Shown: positions 1 to 6,889 of the stretch, piece by piece
Position numbering within the stretch: position 1 is the stretch's first letter
Layout of the letters: each line of letters begins with the position of its first letter
Source of the DNA: an uncultured Spartobacteria bacterium
Lineage (GTDB): Bacteria; Verrucomicrobiota; Verrucomicrobiia; Chthoniobacterales; Chthoniobacteraceae
Length of the DNA: 39,083 nt
NCBI GenBank assembly: GCA_903933715.1
Contig: CAIZLD010000054.1
Location: forward strand, 1 to 39,083
Direction of reading: 5' to 3'
Position numbers and translations under genes: made by a program
The notes under the pieces: model-generated
Seen by the model: the letters and a program-made list of their open reading frames with translations, nothing else
What the model was told of the DNA's origin: nothing
Database searches by the model: none

Positions 1-138
1 CGGTAACAAAACGGCGCGCGGTTCTGCCGCATGGCAAGCCCTCGCCTCTTTTGCCGCAACCTGTAATCAACGATCCTCCGATTTAACCGCATTCCTCGCT
101 CCGTTCCTTACCCTCAGCCCTGCGGGCTAAACAGGAAC

Positions 139-306
139 CCAGCTTCAGCTGGTGGTTTTGATGCACCCGATGCTCCAGCCGGCTTCAGCCGGGCTTTTCT
201 TTTTTATAAGAGAAGCCCGGCTGAAGCCGGCTCAAGCTCTTTTCCATGGGCATACCACCGGCTGAAGCCGGTGGCAAAGCGGAGGGAAGCCGGTGGCAAA
301 GCGGAG
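139..306. repeat. Cluster of GCCGGCTGAAGCCGGC-type palindromes (family A, left copy)
   Basis: Seen directly: a CCAGCT/AGCTGG palindrome at 139-152; a perfect 20-bp inverted repeat with arms at 177-196 and 213-232 that extends a few more pairs into a T-rich loop; a palindrome CCACCGGC-TGAA-GCCGGTGG at 255-274; and a direct repeat of about 21 bp (AAGCCGGTGGCAAAGCGGAG) at 265-284 and 287-306. The same palindrome types recur at 13624-13826. The 177-232 hairpin could also stop transcription entering from upstream. Confidence 0.85.
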
Positions 307-411
307 AAGCAGGGCCCGGCATGAGAATACTTGTTCACAGCCACTCAGAACATAAAAGAGGGTTCGAAAGCGGCGATTACCGTGGGTTTAAAAAGTTTTT
401 TAAAATTTCCG

Positions 412-439
412 TTGACGTAAAATGGCTCCATGATATGAC
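412..439 (+). promoter_or_regulatory. Candidate sigma70 promoter of the BMC operon
   Basis: TTGACG at 412-417 and TATGAC at 434-439 are separated by 16 nt. The -35 matches the consensus at five of six positions, the -10 at four of six. It lies in the A/T-richer stretch about 65 nt ahead of pduL. This is pattern matching only. Confidence 0.4.
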
Positions 440-454
440 TGAACTCGATCATAT
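433..454. promoter_or_regulatory. Inverted repeat overlapping the candidate -10 (possible operator)
   Basis: ATATGA (433-438) and TCATAT (449-454) form a 6-bp inverted repeat with a 10-nt spacer, overlapping the candidate -10 and initiation region. Its position suits a repressor site. No regulator gene is in the window, so the cognate protein is unknown. Six-base arms can occur by chance. Confidence 0.3.
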
Positions 455-501
455 AAATCGCCTCCCCCGGAACTAAAAGCCCCTCTGGACCGACTCTCCC
501 G

Positions 502-1179
502 ATGACATCAGAAACTCTTACCGCCAACCGCCCTGCCGTTGAAACGCTCGTCCGTGAAGCGCTCTTCCGTCAGCTCGGTAAACCGCTTCCCAAAGGTCCG
601 GCCCCGATGTTGGTCGTCAACAGCTCGGCCCGGCACATGCACATTTCCCCGGAAAGCCTGGAAATTCTCTTTGGCCCCGGCGCGGAGCTGACCGTGCACA
701 AAATGCTTTATCAAAAGGACCAGTTTGCCTCCCAGCAGACCGTCACCCTGGTTGGACCCCGCAAGCGGATCATCCCAAACCTGCGTATTCTCGGGCCGTG
801 TCGGAATTTGACCCAGATCGAGCTTTCCATCACCGATGCCGTCCAGCTCGGGATCGACCTCCCCGTCCGGATGTCGGGTGATATTGAAGGAACCCCGGGT
901 GCCTACGTCATGGGACCCAAAGGGATGCTGGAGATGAAGAACGGGATCATCCGGGCGGCGCGCCATGTGCATATGTCCCCCGACGACGCCACCTTCTACG
1001 GGGTCAAGCACCTCGATAAAATCACCCTCAAAGTCACAGCCAACGGCTGCGCGACGCGTTTTGACGACCTGATCGTCCGCGTGGACCCCACTTTCAAACT
1101 TGAAGTTCACATCGACACGGACGAAGCCAACGCGTGCGACTTGGAACACGCCAGCAAGGTCGAGCTTATCAAATCGTAA
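502..1179 (+). CDS. pduL: PduL-type phosphate acyltransferase, BMC cargo
   Basis: PduL interconverts acyl-CoA and acyl-phosphate in BMCs; here the likely acyl group is lactyl, made from lactaldehyde by the aldehyde dehydrogenase encoded downstream. The 225-aa product has the two PduL half domains with their zinc-binding histidine motifs: SSARHMHIS (H45, H47), ARHVHMSP (H155, H157) and LEVHIDTDE (H203). Residues about 9-25 form a predicted amphipathic helix (AVETLVREALFRQL) followed by a Gly/Pro-rich linker, the usual form of an encapsulation peptide. The start is the first ATG giving this helix; there is no Shine-Dalgarno. It is the first gene of the operon, 30 nt ahead of a shell gene. Family assignment is secure; the actual acyl substrate is inferred. 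Confidence 0.95.
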   Translation: MTSETLTANRPAVETLVREALFRQLGKPLPKGPAPMLVVNSSARHMHISPESLEILFGPGAELTVHKMLYQKDQFASQQTVTLVGPRKRIIPNLRILGPCRNLTQIELSITDAVQLGIDLPVRMSGDIEGTPGAYVMGPKGMLEMKNGIIRAARHVHMSPDDATFYGVKHLDKITLKVTANGCATRFDDLIVRVDPTFKLEVHIDTDEANACDLEHASKVELIKS

Positions 1180-1209
1180 TCAATCCTAACATCCCAACCC
1201 AAATACAAC

Positions 1210-1479
1210 ATGAGCGAAGCAATCGGACTAATTGAAACTCGGGGCTACGTGGGCCTGGTGGAAGCCAGTGACGCCATGGTCAAAGCCGCCAACGTCGAAC
1301 TCGTCAAATCCATCCAGATCGGCGGAGGCCTGATCACCACCGTCGTCCGGGGCGACGTCGGCAGCGTCAAAGCCGCCGTGGACGCCGGCCGTCAAGCCGC
1401 CACGCGCGTGGGCAACCTGGTTGCCTCCAACGTCATCGCCCGGCCCGCGCCGGAACTGCTGGCATTTTTCACCGCCTAA
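1210..1479 (+). CDS. BMC-H hexameric shell protein 1 (GGG pore)
   Basis: An 89-aa single BMC domain protein of the PduA/CcmK family, which forms hexagonal tiles of the shell facets with a central pore for metabolites. The family signature is clear: IGLIETRGYVGLVEASDAM at the N-terminus, then KAANVELV and VVRGDVGSVKAAVDAG. The loop lining the pore reads IGGGL, where many relatives have GSG. The C-terminal tail is short (PAPELLAFFTA). It differs from the two other BMC-H proteins here in the pore and in a more diverged first helix, so the three are probably not interchangeable. Confidence 0.95.
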   Translation: MSEAIGLIETRGYVGLVEASDAMVKAANVELVKSIQIGGGLITTVVRGDVGSVKAAVDAGRQAATRVGNLVASNVIARPAPELLAFFTA

Positions 1480-1515
1480 TAACAGGCACACCAACTCTCA
1501 AACCTCTCTATTATT

Positions 1516-1812
1516 ATGGCAGGACAAGCACTCGGAACCATTGAAACCAAAGGCCTCGTCGCTCAGTTTGAAGCAACCGACGCGATGCTCAAAGCCGCCA
1601 ACGTCGAGCTGATCGGCTGGGAAAAAGTCGGGTCGGGCAACGTCAGCGTCTTCGTGCGTGGCGACGTCGCCGCCGTCAAAGCCGCCGTTGAAGCGGGCGC
1701 CACCGCAGCCGCCGCTCTGGGCGAAGTCGTGGCCGTCCACGTCATCCCCCGCCCGCACGACGACTTGGCCAAGCTCGGCAAGTTTATCGCCGGAAAAGTC
1801 GCCGCAAAATAA
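1516..1812 (+). CDS. BMC-H hexameric shell protein 2 (GSG pore)
   Basis: A 98-aa canonical BMC-H protein close to PduA. It carries [38 protein letters not shown] and [14 protein letters not shown]. The pore loop VGSGN is the ordinary BMC-H type, so this is the best candidate for the main facet protein. It lies 36 nt after the first shell gene and about 100 nt before the kinase start. Its closest relative in the window is the third BMC-H at 3126-3407 (shared EATDAMLK and ANVEL blocks), pointing to duplication of this gene. Confidence 0.96.
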   Translation: MAGQALGTIETKGLVAQFEATDAMLKAANVELIGWEKVGSGNVSVFVRGDVAAVKAAVEAGATAAAALGEVVAVHVIPRPHDDLAKLGKFIAGKVAAK

Positions 1813-1915
1813 GACCCCGGCTTCGCATTGCTTCGCGCCTTCCGTTCCCCGAGCGGAAGGCAACAGCAACCTGCAACCGCCGGACGTTTTCGAATTGCAA
1901 GAAAGCACCCACTCC

Positions 1916-3103
1916 GTGAATCCCAACCAAATCCTCGTCGCCAATATCGGCAGCACTTCCTTCAAGTTCAGCTTGTTTGAAATGCCCAGCGAACGACTCC
2001 TTGCCAAAGGCGGCATGGATCGCATCGGCAGCGCGGAATCGACCTACAAGCTCAAGCTCGAAGGCCAGCCGGAACAAAAAGGGACCGCCTCTTTTCCGGA
2101 CTACGCCGCCGCGATTGCGTTTGTGGAAAAAGCACTGGGCGGCTTCAGCCACCTGGCCGCCGTGGGATTCAAGCCGGTCATGGCCAAAGGCATCTCCGGC
2201 ACGCAACTCCTGGATGAGCCGGTCTTGTGCGCGATGGAAGAGATCAACACCCTTCTTCCGGCCCACAACCCGCCCTACGTCGCCGCCGTGCGCAGCTTTC
2301 ATCGCTCGCATCCCGAACTGAAGTGCATCGGCACGTTCGAGACCGCCTTTTACGACGACCTCCCGGCACACAACAAGCGCTACCCGGTCCCGCTCGAATG
2401 GGAAACCAAATACGGCATCCGCCGTTATGGATTCCACGGGGCGAGCCACCGGTATGTCACCCAGCGCTGCGCCCAACTGCGCGGCACCGAAGCGGGGCGG
2501 CTCATCTCCTGTCACCTGGGAGGCAGCTCCTCCATCGCGGCCGTTGTCAATGGCAAGGCGATCAATTCGAGCTGGGGCATGACCCCTCAAAGCGGCCTGC
2601 CTCAAAACAACCGCGTCGGAGACATCGACGTCTTTGCAATCATCTATCTCGCACGCAATCTTGGCCTGGGCATCGACGCGGTCGAAGCCGCCCTCACCAA
2701 AGAGTCCGGGCTGCAAGGGATGAGCGGACTTCCCTCGGGCGACATGCGCGATCTTTACGACGCCATTGCCAAGGGGAGCGAAAACGCAAAGATCGCCCTC
2801 GACATCTACGCCGCGAGCATCCGCAAATACATCGGACAGTTCCTGCTGGAAATGAACGGCGCCGACGCGCTGATCTTTACCGCGGGCATCGGCGAAAACG
2901 AAGCCGACCTCCGGGAAAAAGTGTGCGCGAACCTGGATTTCTGCGGGTTGAAACTCGACCTGGAAGCCAACCGCGCCGTCCGCGCCACCGAAGCCGTCAT
3001 TTCCACACCGGATTCCAAAATTGAAGTCCGCGTGATCCCGACCAATGAAGAAATCATCATCGCCCGCAACGCGTGGCAAAAACTCTCCCAACCCACAGCT
3101 TAA
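1916..3103 (+). CDS. ackA: Acetate kinase family enzyme (probable acyl-phosphate kinase of the BMC pathway)
   Basis: Acetate kinases make ATP from acyl-phosphate; placed here, the enzyme would convert the PduL product (predicted lactyl-phosphate) to the free acid. A GTG at 1916 gives 395 aa, normal for AckA; a TTG at 1895 is an alternative and the longer open frame overlaps shell gene 2 and is not credible. Diagnostic blocks: [16 protein letters not shown] (phosphate loop), [43 protein letters not shown] and [10 protein letters not shown]. The usual HLGNGSS reads HLGGSSS and the usual TRSGDID reads NRVGDID, so it is divergent from housekeeping AckA, fitting another acyl substrate. No encapsulation peptide is visible. 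Function as acyl kinase is secure; the substrate is inferred. Confidence 0.92.
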   Translation: MNPNQILVANIGSTSFKFSLFEMPSERLLAKGGMDRIGSAESTYKLKLEGQPEQKGTASFPDYAAAIAFVEKALGGFSHLAAVGFKPVMAKGISGTQLLDEPVLCAMEEINTLLPAHNPPYVAAVRSFHRSHPELKCIGTFETAFYDDLPAHNKRYPVPLEWETKYGIRRYGFHGASHRYVTQRCAQLRGTEAGRLISCHLGGSSSIAAVVNGKAINSSWGMTPQSGLPQNNRVGDIDVFAIIYLARNLGLGIDAVEAALTKESGLQGMSGLPSGDMRDLYDAIAKGSENAKIALDIYAASIRKYIGQFLLEMNGADALIFTAGIGENEADLREKVCANLDFCGLKLDLEANRAVRATEAVISTPDSKIEVRVIPTNEEIIIARNAWQKLSQPTA

Positions 3104-3125
3104 CGCAATCAAAGCACCTACACCT

Positions 3126-3407
3126 ATGGCACAACAAGCAATTGGAATGATCGAAACCCGCGGCCTGACCGCGCTCGTCGAAGCGACCGACGCGATGCTC
3201 AAATCCGCCAACGTCGAACTCGTCGGCCCCATGACCCAGGTCGGCAACGCCCTCGTGACCATCTGCGTCACAGGCGATGTCGCCGCCGTCAAAGCCGCCA
3301 CTGAAGCCGGCAAAGCCGCCGCGCAATCCCTCGGCGAAATCGTCGGCGTGAGCGTCATCGCCCGTCCTCATGGCGATCTCATCGCCGTCCTACCCAAAGC
3401 GAAATAA
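3126..3407 (+). CDS. BMC-H hexameric shell protein 3 (GNA pore)
   Basis: A 93-aa BMC-H protein starting at ATG 3126 (an open frame continues upstream into the kinase but only this start gives the family N-terminus, [20 protein letters not shown]). The pore loop is unusual: [10 protein letters not shown], with GNA where the paralogue at 1516-1812 has GSG, and VTGDV where both other copies have VRGDV. This should change pore size or polarity. The stop codon overlaps the ATG of the next gene by one base (TAATG), implying translational coupling to the pentamer gene. Confidence 0.94.
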   Translation: MAQQAIGMIETRGLTALVEATDAMLKSANVELVGPMTQVGNALVTICVTGDVAAVKAATEAGKAAAQSLGEIVGVSVIARPHGDLIAVLPKAK

Positions 3408-3715
3408 TGATCCTCGCCCGCGTAGAAGGCAGCCTTGTCGCGACCAAGAAGAACCCGAACATGACGGGGAATAAATTCCTCGTCGTGCGGCCCCTGGTCA
3501 TCGACACGGCGAAAGCCAAAGAGTTCAAACCCGGCGCGAGCACGCTTGTCGTTGTGGACTCGCTCGGCGCGGGTGAAGGGGAAATCGTCCTCGTGGTGCA
3601 AGGCAGCTCCGCCCGCCTTGCCGCCACGGATAAAAACTCCCCCGTGGACGCCGTCGTGATCGGCATTGTAGACACCGTCGACCTCGGAAAACAGATCCTC
3701 TATCACGCGCAATAA
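3407..3715 (+). CDS. BMC-P pentameric shell protein 1 (EutN/CcmL family)
   Basis: A 102-aa EutN/CcmL/CsoS4 family protein; these form pentamers that cap the vertices of the icosahedral shell. Visible family features: ARVEGSLVATKKNPNMTGNK at the N-terminus, FLVVRPL, STLVVVDSLGAGEGEIVLVV and QGSSARLA, then VDAVVIGIVDTVDL. Of the three pentamer genes here it is closest to the textbook EutN pattern. It overlaps the preceding BMC-H gene by one base. Confidence 0.95.
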   Translation: MILARVEGSLVATKKNPNMTGNKFLVVRPLVIDTAKAKEFKPGASTLVVVDSLGAGEGEIVLVVQGSSARLAATDKNSPVDAVVIGIVDTVDLGKQILYHAQ

Positions 3716-3754
3716 ACCGCCGCCCACTCCACAGATTCAACCCCAAGAAGAGAG

Positions 3755-3818
3755 TCCGCAGATTTCGCCGATTTTCGCAGATTTCGGATTGAAACCGCTC
3801 TCTTTTTAAATCTGCGGA
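3755..3818. repeat. CCGCAGATT-type inverted repeat (family B, copy 1)
   Basis: In the 126-bp gap between the first BMC-P gene and the aldehyde dehydrogenase gene, TCCGCAGATTT (3755-3765) is the exact reverse complement of AAATCTGCGGA (3808-3818), with a second degenerate TCGCAGATTT unit inside. Copies occur at 7888-7967 and 24211-24286. The hairpin may reduce transcription into, or stabilise mRNA ahead of, the dehydrogenase gene. Confidence 0.85.
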
Positions 3819-3841
3819 TCAAACTCTCCCTTTAAATTCAA

Positions 3842-5275
3842 ATGGTTACGATTGACGAAAGACTAGTCTCCCAAGTCGTCGGCGAAGTGCTCGCCCGGCT
3901 GCAATCCGGCGTTGCCGCCAAATCCGGCGCATCCAATGGCACAAATTTTGGTGTCTATGAGCGGATGGAAGACGCCATCGAGGCGGCCCACCGCTCGTTT
4001 GAGAAACTGCGCGAACAGAGCATCACCGGCCGCAAAGCTGCGATCAAAGAGATCCGCCGCCTGTGCGTCGAAAAAGCGGAAGAATGGGGCAAGATCGAAT
4101 TTGCCGAGACCAAGATCGGCCGTGAAGCCCATAAAATCGCCAAGCTCGGCATCTGCGGCGACCTGGTTCCCGGAGTTGAATACCTCCAGCACCAGGCGTT
4201 CACCGGCGATAGCGGCCTGACGATCATCGACTGCGCGCCTTGGGGCGTTATCGGAGCGATCACCCCCTCCACTCACAGCGTTCCGACCCTCACCGGCAAC
4301 GCGATCAACATGATCGCCGCGGGAAACGCCATCGTTTACAACACACACCCAAGCGCCGCCAAATGCGCCGCGATTGCCGTCCGCGCCTACAACGAAGCGA
4401 TCTTCAAAGTGACCGGCATCTCCGATTTGCTGACGACCGTCATCAAACCGACCCTGGAAACTTTTGACGCGATGACCAAACACCCGCTGGTCCGGCTCTT
4501 GTGCGTCACCGGCGGTCCCGCCGTTGTCAAGGCCGCCATGGCCAGCGGCAAGCGCGCCGTCTGCGCCGGACCCGGCAACCCGCCGGTCGTCGTTGACGAA
4601 ACCGCCAACCTCGCCAATGCCGCGAAATCGATCATCGCCGGGGCTTCGTTTGACAACAACCTGCTCTGCTGCGGCGAAAAACAAGTTTTCGTGGTCGATT
4701 CCGTAGCCGACCAACTGATCGCCGAACTCCGCAAGGCCGGAGCGGTCCAGTTAAACGCTGGCCAGGTCGAAGCGCTCACCACCGTGGCTTTCAAGACCAA
4801 CGCCACCCCCGGCGGATGCGCCCACGCCGTCGTCAACAAAGACCTCGTCGGCAAAGACGCGAGCGTGCTGGCCCAGCAGATCGGTCTGCAAGTCCCCGCC
4901 GACACGATGCTCCTCTTCGGGGAAACCGATAAGGATCATTTGTTCGTCGAGGAAGAACAGATGATGCCGTTCCTGCCGATCGTGCGCGTGCCCAATGTCG
5001 ATACCGCCATCGCCGAAGCGATCAAATCCGAGCACGGCTACCGCCACACCGCGATCATGCATTCGCAGAACATCCGCAACCTCACCAAAATGGCGCAGGA
5101 AGTGGACACCACGCTCTTCATCAAGAACGGCCCATCGATGTCCGGCCTCGGACTTGGCGGCGAAGGTTTTTTAAGCTTCTCCATCGCCACCCCCACCGGC
5201 GAAGGGGTCACCACTCCGATGACCTTCACCCGTTCACGCCGTTGCGTGATGGTTGAAAGCCTCAATCTCTACTAA
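3842..5275 (+). CDS. CoA-acylating aldehyde dehydrogenase, BMC signature enzyme
   Basis: A PduP/EutE-like enzyme that oxidises an aldehyde with NAD+ and CoA to acyl-CoA; the likely substrate is L-lactaldehyde, giving lactyl-CoA for PduL. The 477-aa protein begins with an amphipathic encapsulation helix (ERLVSQVVGEVLARL, residues 6-20) and a Gly/Ala/Ser linker (22-33). The catalytic cysteine lies in FDNNLLCCGEKQVF: C276 aligns with the PduP nucleophile and C277 is an extra neighbour. CoA-binding and cofactor segments such as TPSTHSVPTLTGNAINMI, VTGGPAVVKAAMASGK and CAGPGNPPVVVD match the family, and the C-terminus has FTRSRRC. Six nt separate it from the next pentamer gene. Enzyme class is secure; the aldehyde is inferred from the neighbours. 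Confidence 0.95.
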   Translation: MVTIDERLVSQVVGEVLARLQSGVAAKSGASNGTNFGVYERMEDAIEAAHRSFEKLREQSITGRKAAIKEIRRLCVEKAEEWGKIEFAETKIGREAHKIAKLGICGDLVPGVEYLQHQAFTGDSGLTIIDCAPWGVIGAITPSTHSVPTLTGNAINMIAAGNAIVYNTHPSAAKCAAIAVRAYNEAIFKVTGISDLLTTVIKPTLETFDAMTKHPLVRLLCVTGGPAVVKAAMASGKRAVCAGPGNPPVVVDETANLANAAKSIIAGASFDNNLLCCGEKQVFVVDSVADQLIAELRKAGAVQLNAGQVEALTTVAFKTNATPGGCAHAVVNKDLVGKDASVLAQQIGLQVPADTMLLFGETDKDHLFVEEEQMMPFLPIVRVPNVDTAIAEAIKSEHGYRHTAIMHSQNIRNLTKMAQEVDTTLFIKNGPSMSGLGLGGEGFLSFSIATPTGEGVTTPMTFTRSRRCVMVESLNLY

Positions 5276-5281
5276 ACCCCG

Positions 5282-5545
5282 ATGCGGACCGCGATCATCC
5301 ACGGCTATGCCACCTCGACCCTCAAGCATAAAAGCTTGGAAGGGTGGCGGCTCTTGATCGCGGTTTGCGAAAGCCCCGACCTGGCTCCCCAGATCGTCCT
5401 CGACAATCTCGGGGCAGCCATCGGCCAGCGCGTCCTCATCACCAGCGACGGCAGTGAGGCGCGGAAGATGGTCGGCGATCCCAAAAGCCCCGCCCGCTGG
5501 ACCGTCTGCGGCATCATCGATCCGGAAAGGGCGCTCGCCGTATGA
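5282..5545 (+). CDS. BMC-P pentameric shell protein 2 (EutN/CcmL family)
   Basis: An 87-aa member of the pentameric vertex family, more divergent than the first copy. Recognisable are IIHGYATSTLKHKSLEGWRLLI (strand 1 and the following loop), VLDNLGAAIGQRVLIT and SDGSEARKM, then a final VCGIIDPE strand. It follows the dehydrogenase by six nt and overlaps the next pentamer gene by four bases (ATGA), so the two are probably made in a fixed ratio. Several distinct pentamer paralogues are typical of planctomycete/verrucomicrobial BMC loci. Confidence 0.88.
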   Translation: MRTAIIHGYATSTLKHKSLEGWRLLIAVCESPDLAPQIVLDNLGAAIGQRVLITSDGSEARKMVGDPKSPARWTVCGIIDPERALAV

Positions 5546-5817
5546 GAATGGGCACCGTCATCGGCCGGGTCACACTGACCGTCAAACATCCTTCCTTTGA
5601 AGGGGAGCGCCTGTTGCTCACCCTGCCCTGGAAACAAACCACTTTTGAAGGCCAGGACACCTTTGCCCCGGCCATCGTTGTCTACGATCAACTCGGCGCC
5701 GGAATTGGCCAACATATCGCGATCAGCGAAGGCGCCGAAGCCAGCTGTCCCTTTCCCAAACCCACTCCCGTCGACGCCTACTGCGCAGCACTCGTCGACG
5801 AACATTTCTACAAATAA
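5542..5817 (+). CDS. BMC-P pentameric shell protein 3 (EutN/CcmL family)
   Basis: A 91-aa EutN/CcmL family vertex protein with GTVIGRVTLTVKHPSFEGER, VVYDQLGAGIGQHIAISEGA and CAALVDEHFYK. It shares the KHxSxEG and GAxIGQ blocks with the preceding pentamer gene, suggesting that the two arose by duplication. Its start overlaps that gene in an ATGA arrangement. The aldolase gene begins six nt after its stop. Confidence 0.9.
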   Translation: MRMGTVIGRVTLTVKHPSFEGERLLLTLPWKQTTFEGQDTFAPAIVVYDQLGAGIGQHIAISEGAEASCPFPKPTPVDAYCAALVDEHFYK

Positions 5818-5823
5818 CACACA

Positions 5824-6882
5824 ATGAAACTATTCGCTCAAAAAGAAGCTGAAGCGTTTGTCCAAACCGGCGCCAAGGAATTCCGGTTCAATCGTGAAAT
5901 CCGGCTCACCCCGGGAGCCAAGGACATCTTCACCGAAGCCAACGTGAAGCTCGTATTTGATGAAGGCGCGGCAGCCCCGGCAGCTTGCGCGGCGAAAGGC
6001 GCGGCAGCCCCGAGCGGTGCCGATACTGACGACCAGAAACTTTTCAACTCCCCAAAAGCACAGGAACTCAAAGAACAACTCTGCGACATGGGACGCCGCA
6101 TGTGGATGCGCGAGTACTGCGACGGCAACGGCGGCAACATCTCCGCCAAGCTCGCCGAAGATCGCTACATCTGCACGCCGACCGGCGTCAGCAAAGGGTT
6201 CATGAAGCCCGAAATGCTTTGCCTCGTGGACGGCAACGGCGTTCAGCTCGCCGGCACCTGGAAACGCACCAGCGAATTCATGAGCCACGCGGCGATCTAC
6301 AAATCGACTCCTGAAGCCGCCTCCGTCTGCCACGCGCACCCGTGCTACGCCGGTGCGTTCGCCATCAAAGGGATGCAACCGCCGCCCCGCCTCATTCCCG
6401 AGCTGGAAGTGTTCGTCGGCACCGTCGCGGTCACCCCTTACAAGACTCCCGGCAGCCAGGACATGGCCGACGAAATCTTCAAACTCGCGCCCGCCCATCA
6501 ATCGATTCTCATGGGCAACCACGGCGTGATTACCTGGGGCAAATCGGTCGAAGACGCCTATTTCAAAATGGAAATTACCGATGCCTATTGCCGCACGATC
6601 ATCCATGCGCAGTCGATCCCCGGCGGCACCGCCATTGCAGGCGAAGAGATGAGCACCCTGCTTAAACTCAAAAAAGGCCTCGGGCTCCCCGACGACCGCT
6701 ACGAACTCAAACCCGTGGAACTCGGCGAAATCGATCCGTGGACCCAGATGTGCGGCGAACACGGCTGCTCCTCGCCCGTCACCCCCTTCAACCCGATGAC
6801 CCGCTCCGACACGCCTCCCGCCGAAATGGAAGGCCTCGTGCAGAAGCTCACCGACGAAATCCTCAAACAACTCCAGAAATAA
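5824..6882 (+). CDS. Class II aldolase with BMC targeting tail (fuculose/rhamnulose-1-phosphate aldolase type)
   Basis: Class II aldolases of the FucA/RhaD type cleave L-fuculose-1-P or L-rhamnulose-1-P to dihydroxyacetone phosphate and L-lactaldehyde. The 352-aa protein has an extra N-terminal domain (1-47), an Ala-rich linker (about 48-68), the aldolase/adducin domain (about 78-310), and a C-terminal helix (EMEGLVQKLTDEILKQL) shaped like an encapsulation peptide. Active-site residues are all present: GGNISAK near 103-109, catalytic E151 in TSEFMSH, zinc ligands H170 and H172 in CHAHP, and H233 in GNHGV. Making lactaldehyde inside the shell would confine this toxic aldehyde. It follows the pentamer genes by six nt. 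Whether rhamnulose- or fuculose-phosphate is preferred cannot be told from sequence; the rhamnulokinase downstream favours rhamnose. Confidence 0.92.
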   Translation: MKLFAQKEAEAFVQTGAKEFRFNREIRLTPGAKDIFTEANVKLVFDEGAAAPAACAAKGAAAPSGADTDDQKLFNSPKAQELKEQLCDMGRRMWMREYCDGNGGNISAKLAEDRYICTPTGVSKGFMKPEMLCLVDGNGVQLAGTWKRTSEFMSHAAIYKSTPEAASVCHAHPCYAGAFAIKGMQPPPRLIPELEVFVGTVAVTPYKTPGSQDMADEIFKLAPAHQSILMGNHGVITWGKSVEDAYFKMEITDAYCRTIIHAQSIPGGTAIAGEEMSTLLKLKKGLGLPDDRYELKPVELGEIDPWTQMCGEHGCSSPVTPFNPMTRSDTPPAEMEGLVQKLTDEILKQLQK

Positions 6883-6889
6883 TATCCCC

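Larger units (their letters stand above)
1..501. other. Non-coding leader region upstream of the BMC operon
   Basis: I see no supportable gene here. The first 135 bases show nothing recognisable. Positions 139-306 are filled with palindromic repeats (listed separately). Positions 330-501 are richer in A and T and hold the likely promoter and a small inverted repeat ahead of pduL. Open frames crossing the repeats are composed of repeat sequence and have no family resemblance. Confidence 0.6.

Noticed and set aside
246-476. Possible 76-aa gene ahead of pduL
   Set aside because: Its first half is repeat sequence (GGTGGCAAAGCGGAG units) and the rest runs through the A/T-rich promoter region; no conserved feature.
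1658-1915. N-terminal extension of the kinase back to 1658
   Set aside because: It would overlap shell gene 2 in another frame with a Pro/Ser-rich shadow peptide; the family N-terminus begins at about 1916.
1784-3358. 524-aa open frame on the - strand opposite the kinase and shell gene 3
   Set aside because: The + strand genes are certain by motif; the antisense product has no family features and follows codon-position GC bias.
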